The notes under the pieces: generated by a model
Database searches by the model: none
What the model was told of the DNA's origin: nothing
Seen by the model: the letters and a program-made list of their open reading frames with translations, nothing else
Made by a program: the position numbers and the translations under genes
In this document: positions 36,378 to 45,934 of the stretch, piece after piece
Numbering within the stretch: the stretch's first letter is position 1
Layout of the letters: each line of letters starts with the position of its first letter
Source of the DNA: SHZI01 sp041396045
Lineage (GTDB): Bacteria > Pseudomonadota > Gammaproteobacteria > Steroidobacterales > GCA-2729495
Assembly (NCBI GenBank): GCA_041396045.1
Contig: JAWKZI010000017.1
Span: 1 to 60,469 of the forward strand
Direction of reading: 5' to 3'
DNA length: 60,469 bases

Positions 36378-37113
36378 CCGATCCCGGCAAGCGGGGCAGG
36401 CTTGCGAAGGCCTTTTGCAATCCCGACTGCCAACCTTTGCGTAGCGCATACAGGTACGGGTCATCCTCGGCCAGCAACAGGCGACTGCCTTCGTTGAGAC
36501 TGTCGGTGGCGTAGATCAGTAATTCAATGGGTGGCCCTACCGTGACGTTGCTGCGTACGGTGGAGTCCATGGAGACCAGGGCGCAGAGTGCCGCGTCTTC
36601 CAGGGACAGGTTGTCACATATGATGCGGTCCAGAATCGGCTTGCCGTATTTGACCTCGCCAATCTGCAGGTACGGCGTTTCGGCCGATGCACGAATGTGA
36701 TTTCCTTCGGGGTAAACCAGGAAGATCTGTGGCTCCCGGCCCGCGATCTGACCGCCAACGATAAAGCAGGCTTCCGGATCGAACCTGGTTTCGAACTTGG
36801 CATCGGCAGCATTGCGATGTTTGAGCCGCCGTTCCACGCTGAGCTCTCCGACGTACTCGGCAACTTCAGCGAGGTGCTGTACGGTTTTGAGGTTGCAGGC
36901 ATTGCCAGTTTCCAGATCGCGGCGCAATTGCCGGACCACCGCCTGGCTGGTGGCAAGATTACCTGAGGACAACAGCGTGATCATGCGCTCGCCGTCGGCA
37001 ATCAGGGTGTGCATCTTGCTGTAGGTGGAAATCTGGTCCACGCCGGCATTGGTGCGCGAATCCGATACAAAGATCAGGCCCCGATTCAGGGTGATGGCAG
37101 CGCAATAGGTCAA
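36346..37113 (-). CDS. Anbu/BPH proteasome-type peptidase
   Basis: 255 residues. After initiator methionine removal the chain begins T-Y-C-A-A-I, giving the N-terminal threonine nucleophile. S-D-S-R-T-N-A-G-V-D and the lysine in Y-S-K-M-H complete the Thr-Asp-Lys set of proteasome-type hydrolases. This is the ancestral beta subunit (Anbu, bacterial proteasome homologue), a self-assembling complex in the cytoplasm, usually cotranscribed with ATP-grasp, alpha-E and transglutaminase genes. Start is TTG at 37113 with GGAG 6 bases upstream. Here it is convergent to its partners, and no transglutaminase is present. Confidence 0.92.
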   Translation of the reverse strand: MTYCAAITLNRGLIFVSDSRTNAGVDQISTYSKMHTLIADGERMITLLSSGNLATSQAVVRQLRRDLETGNACNLKTVQHLAEVAEYVGELSVERRLKHRNAADAKFETRFDPEACFIVGGQIAGREPQIFLVYPEGNHIRASAETPYLQIGEVKYGKPILDRIICDNLSLEDAALCALVSMDSTVRSNVTVGPPIELLIYATDSLNEGSRLLLAEDDPYLYALRKGWQSGLQKAFASLPRLPGSAMPHVRLVDG

Positions 37114-37220
37114 GGGAGGCTCCAGCGACGCAGAGGGGGGTCGCCGCCATCATAATTGGCGACCGTTACTGGTCAAGCAATAGATTCCGGTTTCTGGCTG
37201 CAGATCCGGTTTCCGATCCT

Positions 37221-38195
37221 CTATAGCCAGCGTTTGTGGCGGAATACCAGCAGGAGAACCGTCACAACGGTCGCCATCAGGCCCAATACGATGAAATAGC
37301 CGTAGCGGAACCGCAGTTCCGGCATGTACTCGAAGTTCATGCCGTACAGGCCAACGATCAGGCCCAGGGGCAGGAACAGGACGGTGACGATCGTCAGTAC
37401 CTTCATGACCTGGTTGAGCCGGTGTGAGGACACCGAAATGTAGCCCGAAATGAGGTCATTGATCAGCTCCTGGTAAAGCGCTGACAGCGACACCAGCCGT
37501 TCAGTGTTCTCGAACAGGTCGGTGAACTCATGACGCGTGTCCGGCGGGATGCCCGGCACACCCGGTTGGGCCAGACGTTGCATCAGGTTCTGCTGATAGG
37601 TGAGATGTCGCCGCAGCTTCTTGAGGCGCGAACTGGTTTCCATCAACTCCGAGAGCAGATCATCGCTGGGGTGCTCGTACATGTTTTGCTCCAGCGTCTC
37701 CAGCCGGAGTTCTAGCGCCATCAGGATATTGTGAAAACGATCGGTGATGCGCCGGGATATCCGGTAGACAACATCGGCTGGCCGCAACCCTGTTGCCTTG
37801 CCGTCCGTGATTACGTCCTGCCAGGCGCCATCGATGCTCACCGACTCCTCAACGCGGCGGGTAACCAGAAAGTCAGGACAGAAAAACAGGGCAATCTGCA
37901 GCGTGTCGAAGTCGATGTCCGTGGTGTCGGCGGTCAGACCCTTGAGTAGCAGGAACGTGCTGGCGTCAAAGGTTTCGACCTTGGGCGGATGTCGGTCACG
38001 CTGTGCATCCTGGACGGCAAGCCGGTGGATGCCCAGCTGGCCGGTGAGGAGTTCGCGTTCAGCTTCTGCCGATTCGTTGTCCAGATCGATCCACAGCCAG
38101 ACGCCCGGTGGTCTGGGGCGGCTGAGCCGTTCGCTCAGGGGGAGGGTGTCGACCTCCAGGGTGCCGGTGGCGGGATTCAGCAGCATTACACGCAT
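37221..38195 (-). CDS. CorA family divalent cation transporter (ZntB-like)
   Basis: 324 residues. A long cytoplasmic alpha/beta funnel domain, a long helix, then two membrane helices with the diagnostic Y-G-M-N motif (G-L-Y-G-M-N-F-E-Y-M-P-E) between them. CorA proteins are pentameric Mg or Co channels; ZntB relatives move zinc. The ATG at 38195 has CGGAGG 6 bases upstream and is preferred to ATG 38210, which abuts the stop of the symporter gene upstream. Probably cotranscribed with that gene. Confidence 0.9.
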   Translation of the reverse strand: MRVMLLNPATGTLEVDTLPLSERLSRPRPPGVWLWIDLDNESAEAERELLTGQLGIHRLAVQDAQRDRHPPKVETFDASTFLLLKGLTADTTDIDFDTLQIALFFCPDFLVTRRVEESVSIDGAWQDVITDGKATGLRPADVVYRISRRITDRFHNILMALELRLETLEQNMYEHPSDDLLSELMETSSRLKKLRRHLTYQQNLMQRLAQPGVPGIPPDTRHEFTDLFENTERLVSLSALYQELINDLISGYISVSSHRLNQVMKVLTIVTVLFLPLGLIVGLYGMNFEYMPELRFRYGYFIVLGLMATVVTVLLLVFRHKRWL

Positions 38196-38210
38196 GAGCA
38201 ACCTCCGCAT

Positions 38211-39473
38211 TCAGCGCGTCAGGGGATTTTGCGGGCGCGATTCAGCCAGTTCGGGACCGTCCGGCCTGTTCAGCACCTGATGCTCGATGACCGCCGCACC
38301 GCAGGCGTCGCCCCAGACGTTGATGGTGGTGCGGAACCGGTCGAGCAACCAGTCCACGGCCAGAATCAGCCCGATTCCTTCAACCGGCAAACCGACAGCG
38401 TTCAACACGATTACCATCGTGACCAGTCCGGCTTCCGGAATACCTGCCGCGCCGATGGCGGCCAGGGTGGCGGTAAGCAGTACCAGAACCTGCTGTCCTA
38501 GGCCGAGGTGCAGCCCCACTGCCTGGGCGATAAACATCGCCGCTATGCCCTCATAGAGTGCCGTACCGTTCATGTTGACTGTCGCGCCCAGCGGAATGAC
38601 GAATCCAGCCGCCTTGGGAGACACCTTGTTGCGCTCTTCGACGGCCTGGATTGTCAGCGGCATGGTGGCGGACGAAGAGGCAGTGGAAAACGCGGTAAGC
38701 AGCGGCGTGGCCATGTTCAGCAGATAGCGGTAGGGGTTTCGCCGGCCGAAGTACCAGAGAATGGCCGGCAACACGATGAATCCATGGAATGCCAGTGCCG
38801 CGATTACCGTCGCCATGTACAGGCCGAGCCCACCGATCAGCTGGCCCATATCACCAGCCCGTGCAAAGCGGCCTGCGACCAGACCAAAGATGCCGATCGG
38901 CGCGACGTACATCAGAAGCATGACCAGCTTCATCATGACTTCGTTAAGACCAACGAAGAAGCGTACGACCGGCTCGCCGACCGCGCCAATCGTGCTCAGC
39001 ACCGCGCCGAAAACCAGCGAAAACAGGATGACCGGCAACAATTCCATGTTTGCCATTGATGACACAATATTGTCCGAGACCAGGGACAGTGCCAGGTCGG
39101 GCAGCGTGATGGCCTCCTTGGCGGCCACATTGGCCGGAATCACCATGTCGTCGATGGACATGCCGACACCGGGTTGCAACAGGTTGACCATAACCAGCCC
39201 GATGGTCACGGCGATCGCTGTAGTAACCGCGAAATACAGCACGGTGGCCCCGCCCAGCCGGCCCAGCCGACGGACATCGCCGAGCGCTGTCACGCCGACG
39301 ATCATCGAGGCCATGACCAGCGGCACGATAATCATCTTCAGTGACTTGAGGAAAAGCATGCCGATCCACTCGACACTCGTCATCGCTTCGCCAAAGACGG
39401 CGACACTCGCGAAGGCACGCACAATGGCAGCGACGATGCCGATCAGGATCAGGTTACTGGTTCGACTGTCCAA
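38211..39473 (-). CDS. Dicarboxylate/amino acid:cation symporter (DAACS family)
   Basis: 420 residues with eight helices and two re-entrant loops. The family's key motifs are present: A-S-S-S-A-T-M-P-L-T in the first hairpin, N-M-N-G-T-A-L-Y-E in helix 7 and R-T-T-I-N-V-W-G-D-A-C in helix 8, the latter with the substrate and sodium ligands. Close to GltP/GltT/DctA. Start is TTG at 39473 with AGGAG upstream. It imports glutamate, aspartate or C4-dicarboxylates with Na+ or H+. Confidence 0.93.
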   Translation of the reverse strand: MDSRTSNLILIGIVAAIVRAFASVAVFGEAMTSVEWIGMLFLKSLKMIIVPLVMASMIVGVTALGDVRRLGRLGGATVLYFAVTTAIAVTIGLVMVNLLQPGVGMSIDDMVIPANVAAKEAITLPDLALSLVSDNIVSSMANMELLPVILFSLVFGAVLSTIGAVGEPVVRFFVGLNEVMMKLVMLLMYVAPIGIFGLVAGRFARAGDMGQLIGGLGLYMATVIAALAFHGFIVLPAILWYFGRRNPYRYLLNMATPLLTAFSTASSSATMPLTIQAVEERNKVSPKAAGFVIPLGATVNMNGTALYEGIAAMFIAQAVGLHLGLGQQVLVLLTATLAAIGAAGIPEAGLVTMVIVLNAVGLPVEGIGLILAVDWLLDRFRTTINVWGDACGAAVIEHQVLNRPDGPELAESRPQNPLTR

Positions 39474-39539
39474 CGGGAGTTACTCCTGATCAGGGTTGGT
39501 GCGGTTAGGTTGTTACCATACAGCAGCCAGCGGCAGCCT

Positions 39540-40523
39540 CTACCGGATTGCGTCTGGCTGATAGGTGATGACCTTTGTCGATTCATGGAAATCCGCCAGA
39601 GCCAGCCGCCATTCAAAACCTGGCCACGCGTAAGTGACCTCGCGCTTCAGTGGTGACAGAGCCGCCGTGTAGAGCGTGCCGAAACCGCGGTTGAAGTGTA
39701 CCGAATACAACGGGGGGCGAAGGAATGCAGCAACGAAGTCGGTGGCTGATTCCGGATGGGCAGTCAAGCGCTTCAGCAAAAACCGCTCCCGCTCGATTGT
39801 GGCCGTCGCGCGCGCATGTGCTACCCATTCGATCGATTCCTGGTGGTTGGTCGCCACCGACGTATCCAGCACGATCGCCGGGCGGTCGGGCGATAGCTGT
39901 AATGTCTTCACCTGGCTGTGTCGATCGACAATCGTAACGTTGTAGGCCATGTGTGTGGGAATGCGGGTCAGCAAGCGCACGGCATCCGCGGTCGTGTCGC
40001 ACATCTGCAGTGTGTAGCGGAGTAGCAGCGGTACGCCGAAGCCGACACCGACGACCCGCCGTCCGCCAAAGGTGAGCGAGACGACCAGGCCGGCATCGTT
40101 GACCCCGTCGACGAGTCCGACCAGGCAATCGCTGGTTCCCATGACAGCACGCTGACCCCAGCAGGTCCGAAGTACGGTAGCCTCGAAAGTCCTGGGGTCG
40201 TAGTCATAGTTGCGAACCAGCAGTGGATCGCGGCCGGGCCATACCGCCTGGGAACAGCCTGCCAGGTAGGGAGGAGGGCAATAGAGGCTCAGAAAGCGCG
40301 CCGCAATGTCGCCACCACCGGCTTGTTCTACCAGTTGCTCCCAGATCGGCACGAAGCCCGGCAGATAGGTCGTCAGGGCTTCGCGACACTGGAGGTAAGT
40401 GGGCCGTGCCAGATAACCCTCACGCAGATACCACGAACGGTATGCCGGCCAGAAGCGTTTGAACAGCGTTAACCAGCGACTGCCACTGCCATCGTCCGAC
40501 AGTGCCCTGAACTGCAATTGCAT
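39540..40523 (-). CDS. C45-type (AAT-like) N-terminal nucleophile acyltransferase/hydrolase
   Basis: 327 residues from ATG 40523 (AGGAACAG upstream). The pattern Y-L-A-G-C-S-Q-A-V-W with C90, then R-N-Y-D-Y-D-P, is that of acyl-CoA:6-aminopenicillanic acid acyltransferase (peptidase family C45). In that family the chain cuts itself before the cysteine, which becomes the N-terminal nucleophile for amide hydrolysis or acyl transfer. N-H-Q near the C-terminal half fits the conserved asparagine region. It follows the ATP-grasp gene by 59 bases on the same strand, the last gene of the cluster that may build or break amides. Confidence 0.83.
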   Translation of the reverse strand: MQLQFRALSDDGSGSRWLTLFKRFWPAYRSWYLREGYLARPTYLQCREALTTYLPGFVPIWEQLVEQAGGGDIAARFLSLYCPPPYLAGCSQAVWPGRDPLLVRNYDYDPRTFEATVLRTCWGQRAVMGTSDCLVGLVDGVNDAGLVVSLTFGGRRVVGVGFGVPLLLRYTLQMCDTTADAVRLLTRIPTHMAYNVTIVDRHSQVKTLQLSPDRPAIVLDTSVATNHQESIEWVAHARATATIERERFLLKRLTAHPESATDFVAAFLRPPLYSVHFNRGFGTLYTAALSPLKREVTYAWPGFEWRLALADFHESTKVITYQPDAIR

Positions 40524-40582
40524 CGAGCTGTTCCTGATTGGCCATCGCCGGACTGGCGCAAGAGCCAGCCCATACCCAGCCG

Positions 40583-42043
40583 CTAGAGTATCTTGAAGGC
40601 GGGAGCTGCGATGTGAGGGGCAGTTGCCAGGGCCAGCGGCTGGGCACGATACTGGCCGCGAATTCCTGCGATCCACTGTTTGGCCCGTGACGTCAGCCGG
40701 AACTTGCTGTCCATCGCCCGCCCACGGGTAACCAGAATGCCGAGATCCGCTCCTTCGTAGCGATAGTCGCCCGTGTTCATGATGCGCAGGTAAAACGCTT
40801 CATGCTCACTTTCCACAGCCCGGCGATGGTAATCGAAGCGGTCGTACTCGATAGAGCCATCGGCGGCCATGCGCCAGATGCCGGTTTCCGGTGCGGCCGT
40901 GATGCGATCCACCGAGTCCTCCGTGTGCTTGATGATGAGCTGACACCAGGAATCGATATTGGCGGAGTCCGCCCAACGCCGATTCAGCTCTTCAATATCG
41001 AGGGAGAAAGGAATGCCGGAAAATTCCAGAAGATGGAACAGGAACAACGGCGCATCAGCATGGGCAAATGCCGCGTGGTTGGTCATGGAACTGGCGCCGG
41101 TGATGCGCGGGTTGAGTTCGCCCAGATAGAGTTCGCGGGATTTCTGGTCGATCAGGAAGTCCAGTTCAAAATAGCCGCGATACTTCTCCTTGCGCAACTG
41201 GTTACCGAACATCTCGGTGTATTCGCGAGCACGCTTGCGAACCCTGGGCGCAAAGGCGTTGGCGAAGATCTCGTTGCCGCACCAGCCGCCGCGATACGGG
41301 GTCAGCTCCGGAAAGCCCACCAGTTCGGTCATCAGTGGTCCCACGATGGTGCCGCGTTTGGTGGAGCAGGCTTCGATGGCCGAGCCCCGGCAATTGATCC
41401 GCTTCATGATCTTGATCTCGCCGTGACCGATAATGTCGTCGGCGTGCTTGCGGAAGTCCGCAGCAGACTTGATGAAGAATGTGGTGTGACCGGAGTCGCC
41501 GAAGGCTGACTGCAGCACCAGATCGCGACCCAGGGCCGCTTCGTCGGCTACCTCACGGAGATGCTCATAGCTTTCAACCGTGGACAGCGCGTTCGGCACG
41601 CTGGGAACGCCGGCCTTGTTGCCGATGCGGACCGTCTCGATCTTGTTGTCGACCCGATTGCGAAGTTCGGCTGGCGGAAACCAGATCTCGGCGCCCAGTT
41701 TTTTTGCCAGTTCCTCGGTCTTCTCGTCAAACATCAGAAATACCAGTTTGGGCCTGCTACCCCGATCATTGACGTAGTCGACAACGCTTTTGTGCTGCAG
41801 AAGATAGTTGTTGATGTCCTCGATGGACTGGAATTCCTCGTGCGGCAACTCATCGGGACAGTAGACATTCGGGTGGCGACCGTCGTAGCAGTCAAGGTAG
41901 TTGATGTACTTGAAATTACGCACCCATTCATCGAGCCCCAGCAAATTGAAGTTGGTAGCGCTGACGAAGTAGATCGGATGTTCGTTGCGGTGGAAGTACC
42001 GGCGGATCTCGGAGATGTTCTTCAGTCTCTTGCCTGTTGCCAT
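40583..42043 (-). CDS. ATP-grasp ligase (biotin carboxylase-like), cluster partner of decarboxylase
   Basis: 486 residues. A pre-ATP-grasp domain (about 1-125) precedes the grasp fold: V-D-N-K-I-E-T-V-R-I-G-N-K-A-G, D-L-V-L-Q-S-A-F-G-D-S-G-H-T-T-F with the flexible glycine loop, and E-L-N-P-R-I-T-G-A-S-S near 325, the metal-binding E-x-N-P-R. Often annotated biotin carboxylase, but the biotin enzyme's partner domains are absent, so a carboxylate-amine ligase is more likely. The ATG at 42043 is 2 bases after the decarboxylase stop, with AGGAG inside that gene's end, so translation is coupled. Substrate unknown. Confidence 0.85.
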   Translation of the reverse strand: MATGKRLKNISEIRRYFHRNEHPIYFVSATNFNLLGLDEWVRNFKYINYLDCYDGRHPNVYCPDELPHEEFQSIEDINNYLLQHKSVVDYVNDRGSRPKLVFLMFDEKTEELAKKLGAEIWFPPAELRNRVDNKIETVRIGNKAGVPSVPNALSTVESYEHLREVADEAALGRDLVLQSAFGDSGHTTFFIKSAADFRKHADDIIGHGEIKIMKRINCRGSAIEACSTKRGTIVGPLMTELVGFPELTPYRGGWCGNEIFANAFAPRVRKRAREYTEMFGNQLRKEKYRGYFELDFLIDQKSRELYLGELNPRITGASSMTNHAAFAHADAPLFLFHLLEFSGIPFSLDIEELNRRWADSANIDSWCQLIIKHTEDSVDRITAAPETGIWRMAADGSIEYDRFDYHRRAVESEHEAFYLRIMNTGDYRYEGADLGILVTRGRAMDSKFRLTSRAKQWIAGIRGQYRAQPLALATAPHIAAPAFKIL

Positions 42044-42045
42044 GG

Positions 42046-44796
42046 TTACTCCTGGTTGGTGGCCAGAGCCGCTTCGGTAAATACACGCATGCCGAGCTGC
42101 GGACGATAGCCGTGGATCTCCTTCACATCGAGGGCACGCATGAAGGTCAGGATCTCTCTGGAGATCACTTGCCCGGGAACCAGAATTGGAAAGCCCGGTG
42201 GATAGGGGATGATGAAGGACGTGGAAACAAGATCGCGGCCGGCGGACATCGCGGTTTCCAGCGAGTCATCTTCCAGCGGAAGGTACTCGCACCTGGATTC
42301 GTCATAGGCCAGGAAGTAGGCACTGCGGATATCACCTTCGCCGGTGTTTGTGCCGTCGCCCGGGAGAAATGCGTCGTGAAAACGCGAGAAGTCAGGCAGC
42401 GGTGGCAGTTCTTCGGTCAGCGACTTTACGCGCCGCGCCAGGGCTTTGGCTTCCATCGGGCTGGAGTCTTCGCGATCAGCATCCAGTTGCCGCGCCACCT
42501 TGACTAGTACTTCTATCAGGTAGGCGACGGACGACCGGGTGGTGCCGATATTGGTCATGAAAAGTACGGTATTGCGCGAGGTTTTGTTGATCTGTATCCC
42601 GTGCTGGTTCATCAGTATTTCGTTTTTGAAGGTATCGCCGTCGTAGCCGGTTGCCCCCACGGCCAGGGTCAGACGAGTGGCATCGAGAGCAAATTCGTCT
42701 ACGGACCAGGCGTCCCAGATATCAGTCCAGCCGCGACCTTCGTCCCAGTAGGAACTGACTCCGGATGTCCTGAATTGCTCCGGGATCAGTTCCTTCACGG
42801 ACAGAACCTTGAAGTATTTGCTGAGCAGCGGATGCAGATCGATGGCTTTGCGCATCGCCATGGCCGCTTCGATCTGCTTTTGGACCAGCTCGAAGCCCTC
42901 CAGCTCAACCTGTCGACGTCCGACATCCAGCGAGGCGATGATCTGGTAGTTGGGTGACGTGGAGGTGTGCGTCATGTAGGCCTCACGAAAAGCCTGTTCA
43001 ACCTCCCCCTTGAAGTCCTGATCACGGACATGAATCATCGAGCCCTGTCGCAGCGACGTCAGGGTCTTGTGGGTGGATTGTGTGGTGTAGACACGAACAC
43101 GCACCCGGTCCGGATCGGGTAGCAGCCGCCGGTCGAGCAACTCGTCGTCACTCAAGCCGGCGGCTTCTTTCTGGTAGGCAGCATAAGTTGCCCGATAGGC
43201 CTCGCTGCGGTACCGGTCGCGAAGCAACTGCGCCACATGCATGCCGGTACGCTGCCGATAGGTGGGCGTGAATCGCGCAAACGCAAACCAGGCTTCATCC
43301 CACAGGAAGACCAGGTCCGGTTTGATTGCCAGGCATTCCTCCATCACCCGCTCAACGTTGTAGACGATGCCGTCGAAGGTGCAATTCGTGAGCAGCAACA
43401 TGCGCACCCGGTCAAGTTTTCCGGCTTTCTTCAGTTTGAGCAGGCTGTGCTTGATCTCGCGCAAGGGCACAGCGCCGTACATCGAGTATTCACTCAAGGG
43501 ATAGCTATCGAGGTAGATCACCTGGGCGCCACTGAGCACCATGCCGTAGTGGTGTGACTTGTGGCAGTCGCGGTCGACCAGCACGATGTCGCCGGGCCGG
43601 ACGATGGCCTGAACGACAATCTTGTTGCAGGTCGATGTGCCGTTGGTAGCGAATACAGTGAGCCGCGACCCGAATGCCCTGGAGGCCAGTTCCTGTGCCC
43701 GCTTGATCGGGCCGTGCGGGTCGAGCAGCGAGTCAAGTCCGCCGGAGGTTGCCGAGGTTTCCGCCATGAAAATGTTCATGCCGTAGAAGTCGCCCATATC
43801 CCTGATCCAGTGCGACCGGGTTATGGATTTGCCACGGCTGATCGGCATGGCGTGAAACACGCCGGTTGGCTTGCGTGAGTACTCGCGTAAGGCACTGAAG
43901 AACGGGGTTTCGTAGCGCGCAGCGACACCACGCAAAATATTCAGGTGCAGTTCCATGTAGTCGATCTGGTTGTAGAACACCCGGCGGCAGCCGCCCAGAT
44001 CACGACCTGCGATATCTTCCACCGAGCGGTCCGTGACCAGATATACATCCAGTTCGGGGCGCAGCATGCGCAGTTGCCGGCAGAGCTCCGGACCAAACTC
44101 TTCAGGGGGAATGCTCGACAAGTCGGCATCTATCGGCTTCAGGTAACGCTCCAGCAGGTCGCTGCTGAGAGCCGATTCCAGTTCAAAGTCATAGCGGACA
44201 ACCACTGACTGGATATTGTGGTTGAACAGCACGGCAATCAGGGCGTCTTCGAAGCTCGGTACGACTACCGGTTCGTAGATGAACTGATCGTCGTCGCGAC
44301 GAGTCTCCCGCAGCGCTGTACGTTGCACGGCTTCCTGCTCGAGGCTGAGAAGATCCACGATGAGGACCTCGAAATAGGGCCGGCCACGCTCGGAGACGCT
44401 GTCGCCGATCTCGGCTGCAGCCTCAAGGTCTACATCGGTTTCGTCGTGGCTTATGTAGGTAAAGCTGCGGCGGTAGGATCCGGTGAGTTGTGCGCGAACC
44501 ATGTAGGCCACGGTGCGGCTGAAGTCCGCGTACTGCTCGTCATTCAACTGGCGGGTCAGATATTCCAGGCCGTGGCGACTGGGAAAGGCCCAGAACATTT
44601 CCATGGGGCGCAGGGCATCAAGCAGGTCGCGAACCTGGTCGACCAGTTCGTGCTGGCGCCTGTTCGGGCTCGTGCCGGCGAGTTGCTGCGCGGCGCCCTT
44701 CAGCGCCGACCATCGATCGCTGCGCAGCTGGGTGGCGCTGTAGTAGTCGGCAAAGGGTTCGCCGACGATTACCGTCGCAGGTGTTCGATCATTCAA
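42046..44796 (-). CDS. Large PLP-dependent Orn/Lys/Arg-type decarboxylase
   Basis: 916 residues, well above the roughly 715-755 of LdcI or AdiA. Residues 1 to about 160 are an extra helical domain without a recognised family. A wing-like domain follows, then the fold-type I PLP core: T-N-G-T-S-T-C-N-K-I-V, D-R-D-C-H-K-S-H-H, L-W-D-E-A-W-F-A-F (PLP aspartate) and S-T-H-K-T-L with the Schiff-base lysine K577. It should decarboxylate a basic amino acid such as arginine or lysine, or a modified one. Start is TTG at 44796, overlapping the nitrilase stop; no other upstream start exists in the frame. Confidence 0.88.
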   Translation of the reverse strand: MNDRTPATVIVGEPFADYYSATQLRSDRWSALKGAAQQLAGTSPNRRQHELVDQVRDLLDALRPMEMFWAFPSRHGLEYLTRQLNDEQYADFSRTVAYMVRAQLTGSYRRSFTYISHDETDVDLEAAAEIGDSVSERGRPYFEVLIVDLLSLEQEAVQRTALRETRRDDDQFIYEPVVVPSFEDALIAVLFNHNIQSVVVRYDFELESALSSDLLERYLKPIDADLSSIPPEEFGPELCRQLRMLRPELDVYLVTDRSVEDIAGRDLGGCRRVFYNQIDYMELHLNILRGVAARYETPFFSALREYSRKPTGVFHAMPISRGKSITRSHWIRDMGDFYGMNIFMAETSATSGGLDSLLDPHGPIKRAQELASRAFGSRLTVFATNGTSTCNKIVVQAIVRPGDIVLVDRDCHKSHHYGMVLSGAQVIYLDSYPLSEYSMYGAVPLREIKHSLLKLKKAGKLDRVRMLLLTNCTFDGIVYNVERVMEECLAIKPDLVFLWDEAWFAFARFTPTYRQRTGMHVAQLLRDRYRSEAYRATYAAYQKEAAGLSDDELLDRRLLPDPDRVRVRVYTTQSTHKTLTSLRQGSMIHVRDQDFKGEVEQAFREAYMTHTSTSPNYQIIASLDVGRRQVELEGFELVQKQIEAAMAMRKAIDLHPLLSKYFKVLSVKELIPEQFRTSGVSSYWDEGRGWTDIWDAWSVDEFALDATRLTLAVGATGYDGDTFKNEILMNQHGIQINKTSRNTVLFMTNIGTTRSSVAYLIEVLVKVARQLDADREDSSPMEAKALARRVKSLTEELPPLPDFSRFHDAFLPGDGTNTGEGDIRSAYFLAYDESRCEYLPLEDDSLETAMSAGRDLVSTSFIIPYPPGFPILVPGQVISREILTFMRALDVKEIHGYRPQLGMRVFTEAALATNQE

Positions 44797-45698
44797 TTCC
44801 TGTCTCCCGGTTTGCCGCTGCTGCCCAGGGGGCCGCTATCAATGCCAGCGCGGCTGCCACGTACCGGCATGGCGAGCGGTCCCAGCGTATGCAGGTAGGC
44901 ATCAGCGCCTGACTGGCGGTTATACACCGGAAAATCCACCGACCGGTCCCGGAAACTTTTGAGCGTCTGACCAAGCCCGCGAACACCTGTTTCGCGCTGC
45001 CGACGAACCTGTGTGAGGTCAATCTCGAGCGGGAAGATCTCTTCCTGTCCAGCCGCCTGATAAAGCACCGCACCTGAAGGCCCCACAATGCACGATCGGC
45101 CCACGCCACCTGATCCCAGACCGTTGATGTCAAACACATAGCACTGGAATTGCGCTGCCGTGGCCTTGGCAATCGCCAGTTCGATGTCGCGATCAATGGT
45201 TCCGGTAAGTACCGGGTGCAGCAACACTTCGGCGCCCATCGAGGTCAGTGTTCGCGTGGTTTCCGGGAACCAGATGTCATAGCAGATAGATACGCCAAAA
45301 CGGCCGACACCAGGCACGTCGAACACACACGGCTGGATTCCCGCAGTGACATCACGTTCGTAGGGCCGAAACGGAAACATCTTCTGGTAGCGAGCGATTA
45401 CTTTGCCGGCGGGATCGATGACCGATACCGAGTTGTAGAGCTTTCCGGCAGGGCCCCGTTCATAGTTGGAGCCAGTGAGCAACCATACGCCATGACGGAC
45501 AGCCGCCGCCTGCAAACGAGGCTCGGCGGGAATGCCTACGCCGGGCACCGGGCCACACACGGCCAGTTCACTGAAGACAATCATCTGTACCCAGGGAAAG
45601 CGTGCCATGGTGAGATCAATACGCTGGAGCATCGCGGGCACGTTGTCGTGGGAGGCGGGCACGTGCATTTGCACGCCGGCAATCGCAAAAGGCACCAT
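44793..45698 (-). CDS. Nitrilase-superfamily carbon-nitrogen hydrolase
   Basis: 301 residues from ATG 45698 (GAGGAA upstream). The catalytic triad is intact: E44 in F-S-E-L, K106 in Y-Q-K-M-F and C139 in I-C-Y-D-I-W-F-P-E. Family members hydrolyse amides such as N-carbamoylputrescine, or transfer the acyl group to another amine. It leads the operon nitrilase-decarboxylase-ATP-grasp-C45 and faces the divergent AmpG-like gene. A substrate related to the decarboxylase product is likely by context. Confidence 0.9.
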   Translation of the reverse strand: MVPFAIAGVQMHVPASHDNVPAMLQRIDLTMARFPWVQMIVFSELAVCGPVPGVGIPAEPRLQAAAVRHGVWLLTGSNYERGPAGKLYNSVSVIDPAGKVIARYQKMFPFRPYERDVTAGIQPCVFDVPGVGRFGVSICYDIWFPETTRTLTSMGAEVLLHPVLTGTIDRDIELAIAKATAAQFQCYVFDINGLGSGGVGRSCIVGPSGAVLYQAAGQEEIFPLEIDLTQVRRQRETGVRGLGQTLKSFRDRSVDFPVYNRQSGADAYLHTLGPLAMPVRGSRAGIDSGPLGSSGKPGDRN

Positions 45699-45934
45699 CT
45701 GGGTTAATTCCTCGGCTGGGCAGGGAAACTTGGCAACATCGCTGCTACAGATATCGCGACCAACGATCATCAGTTGGAAATGTGGTGACCCTACCAGGCG
45801 AGGCTGGTTTGGCCGGCAACACCGCAGGAATCGACAGAACCGCTTGGCCGACAGCCAGGATGACGCGTGGAAGGTATTGAATTTGTTGAACTATTGTAAC
45901 TTAAATCGCGTTTCCAGGCAAACTGCCATTGACG

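Noticed and set aside
40583..42043. True biotin carboxylase subunit
   Set aside because: No biotin carboxyl carrier or carboxyltransferase genes are present, and neighbours are amine and amide enzymes, so a ligase role fits better.
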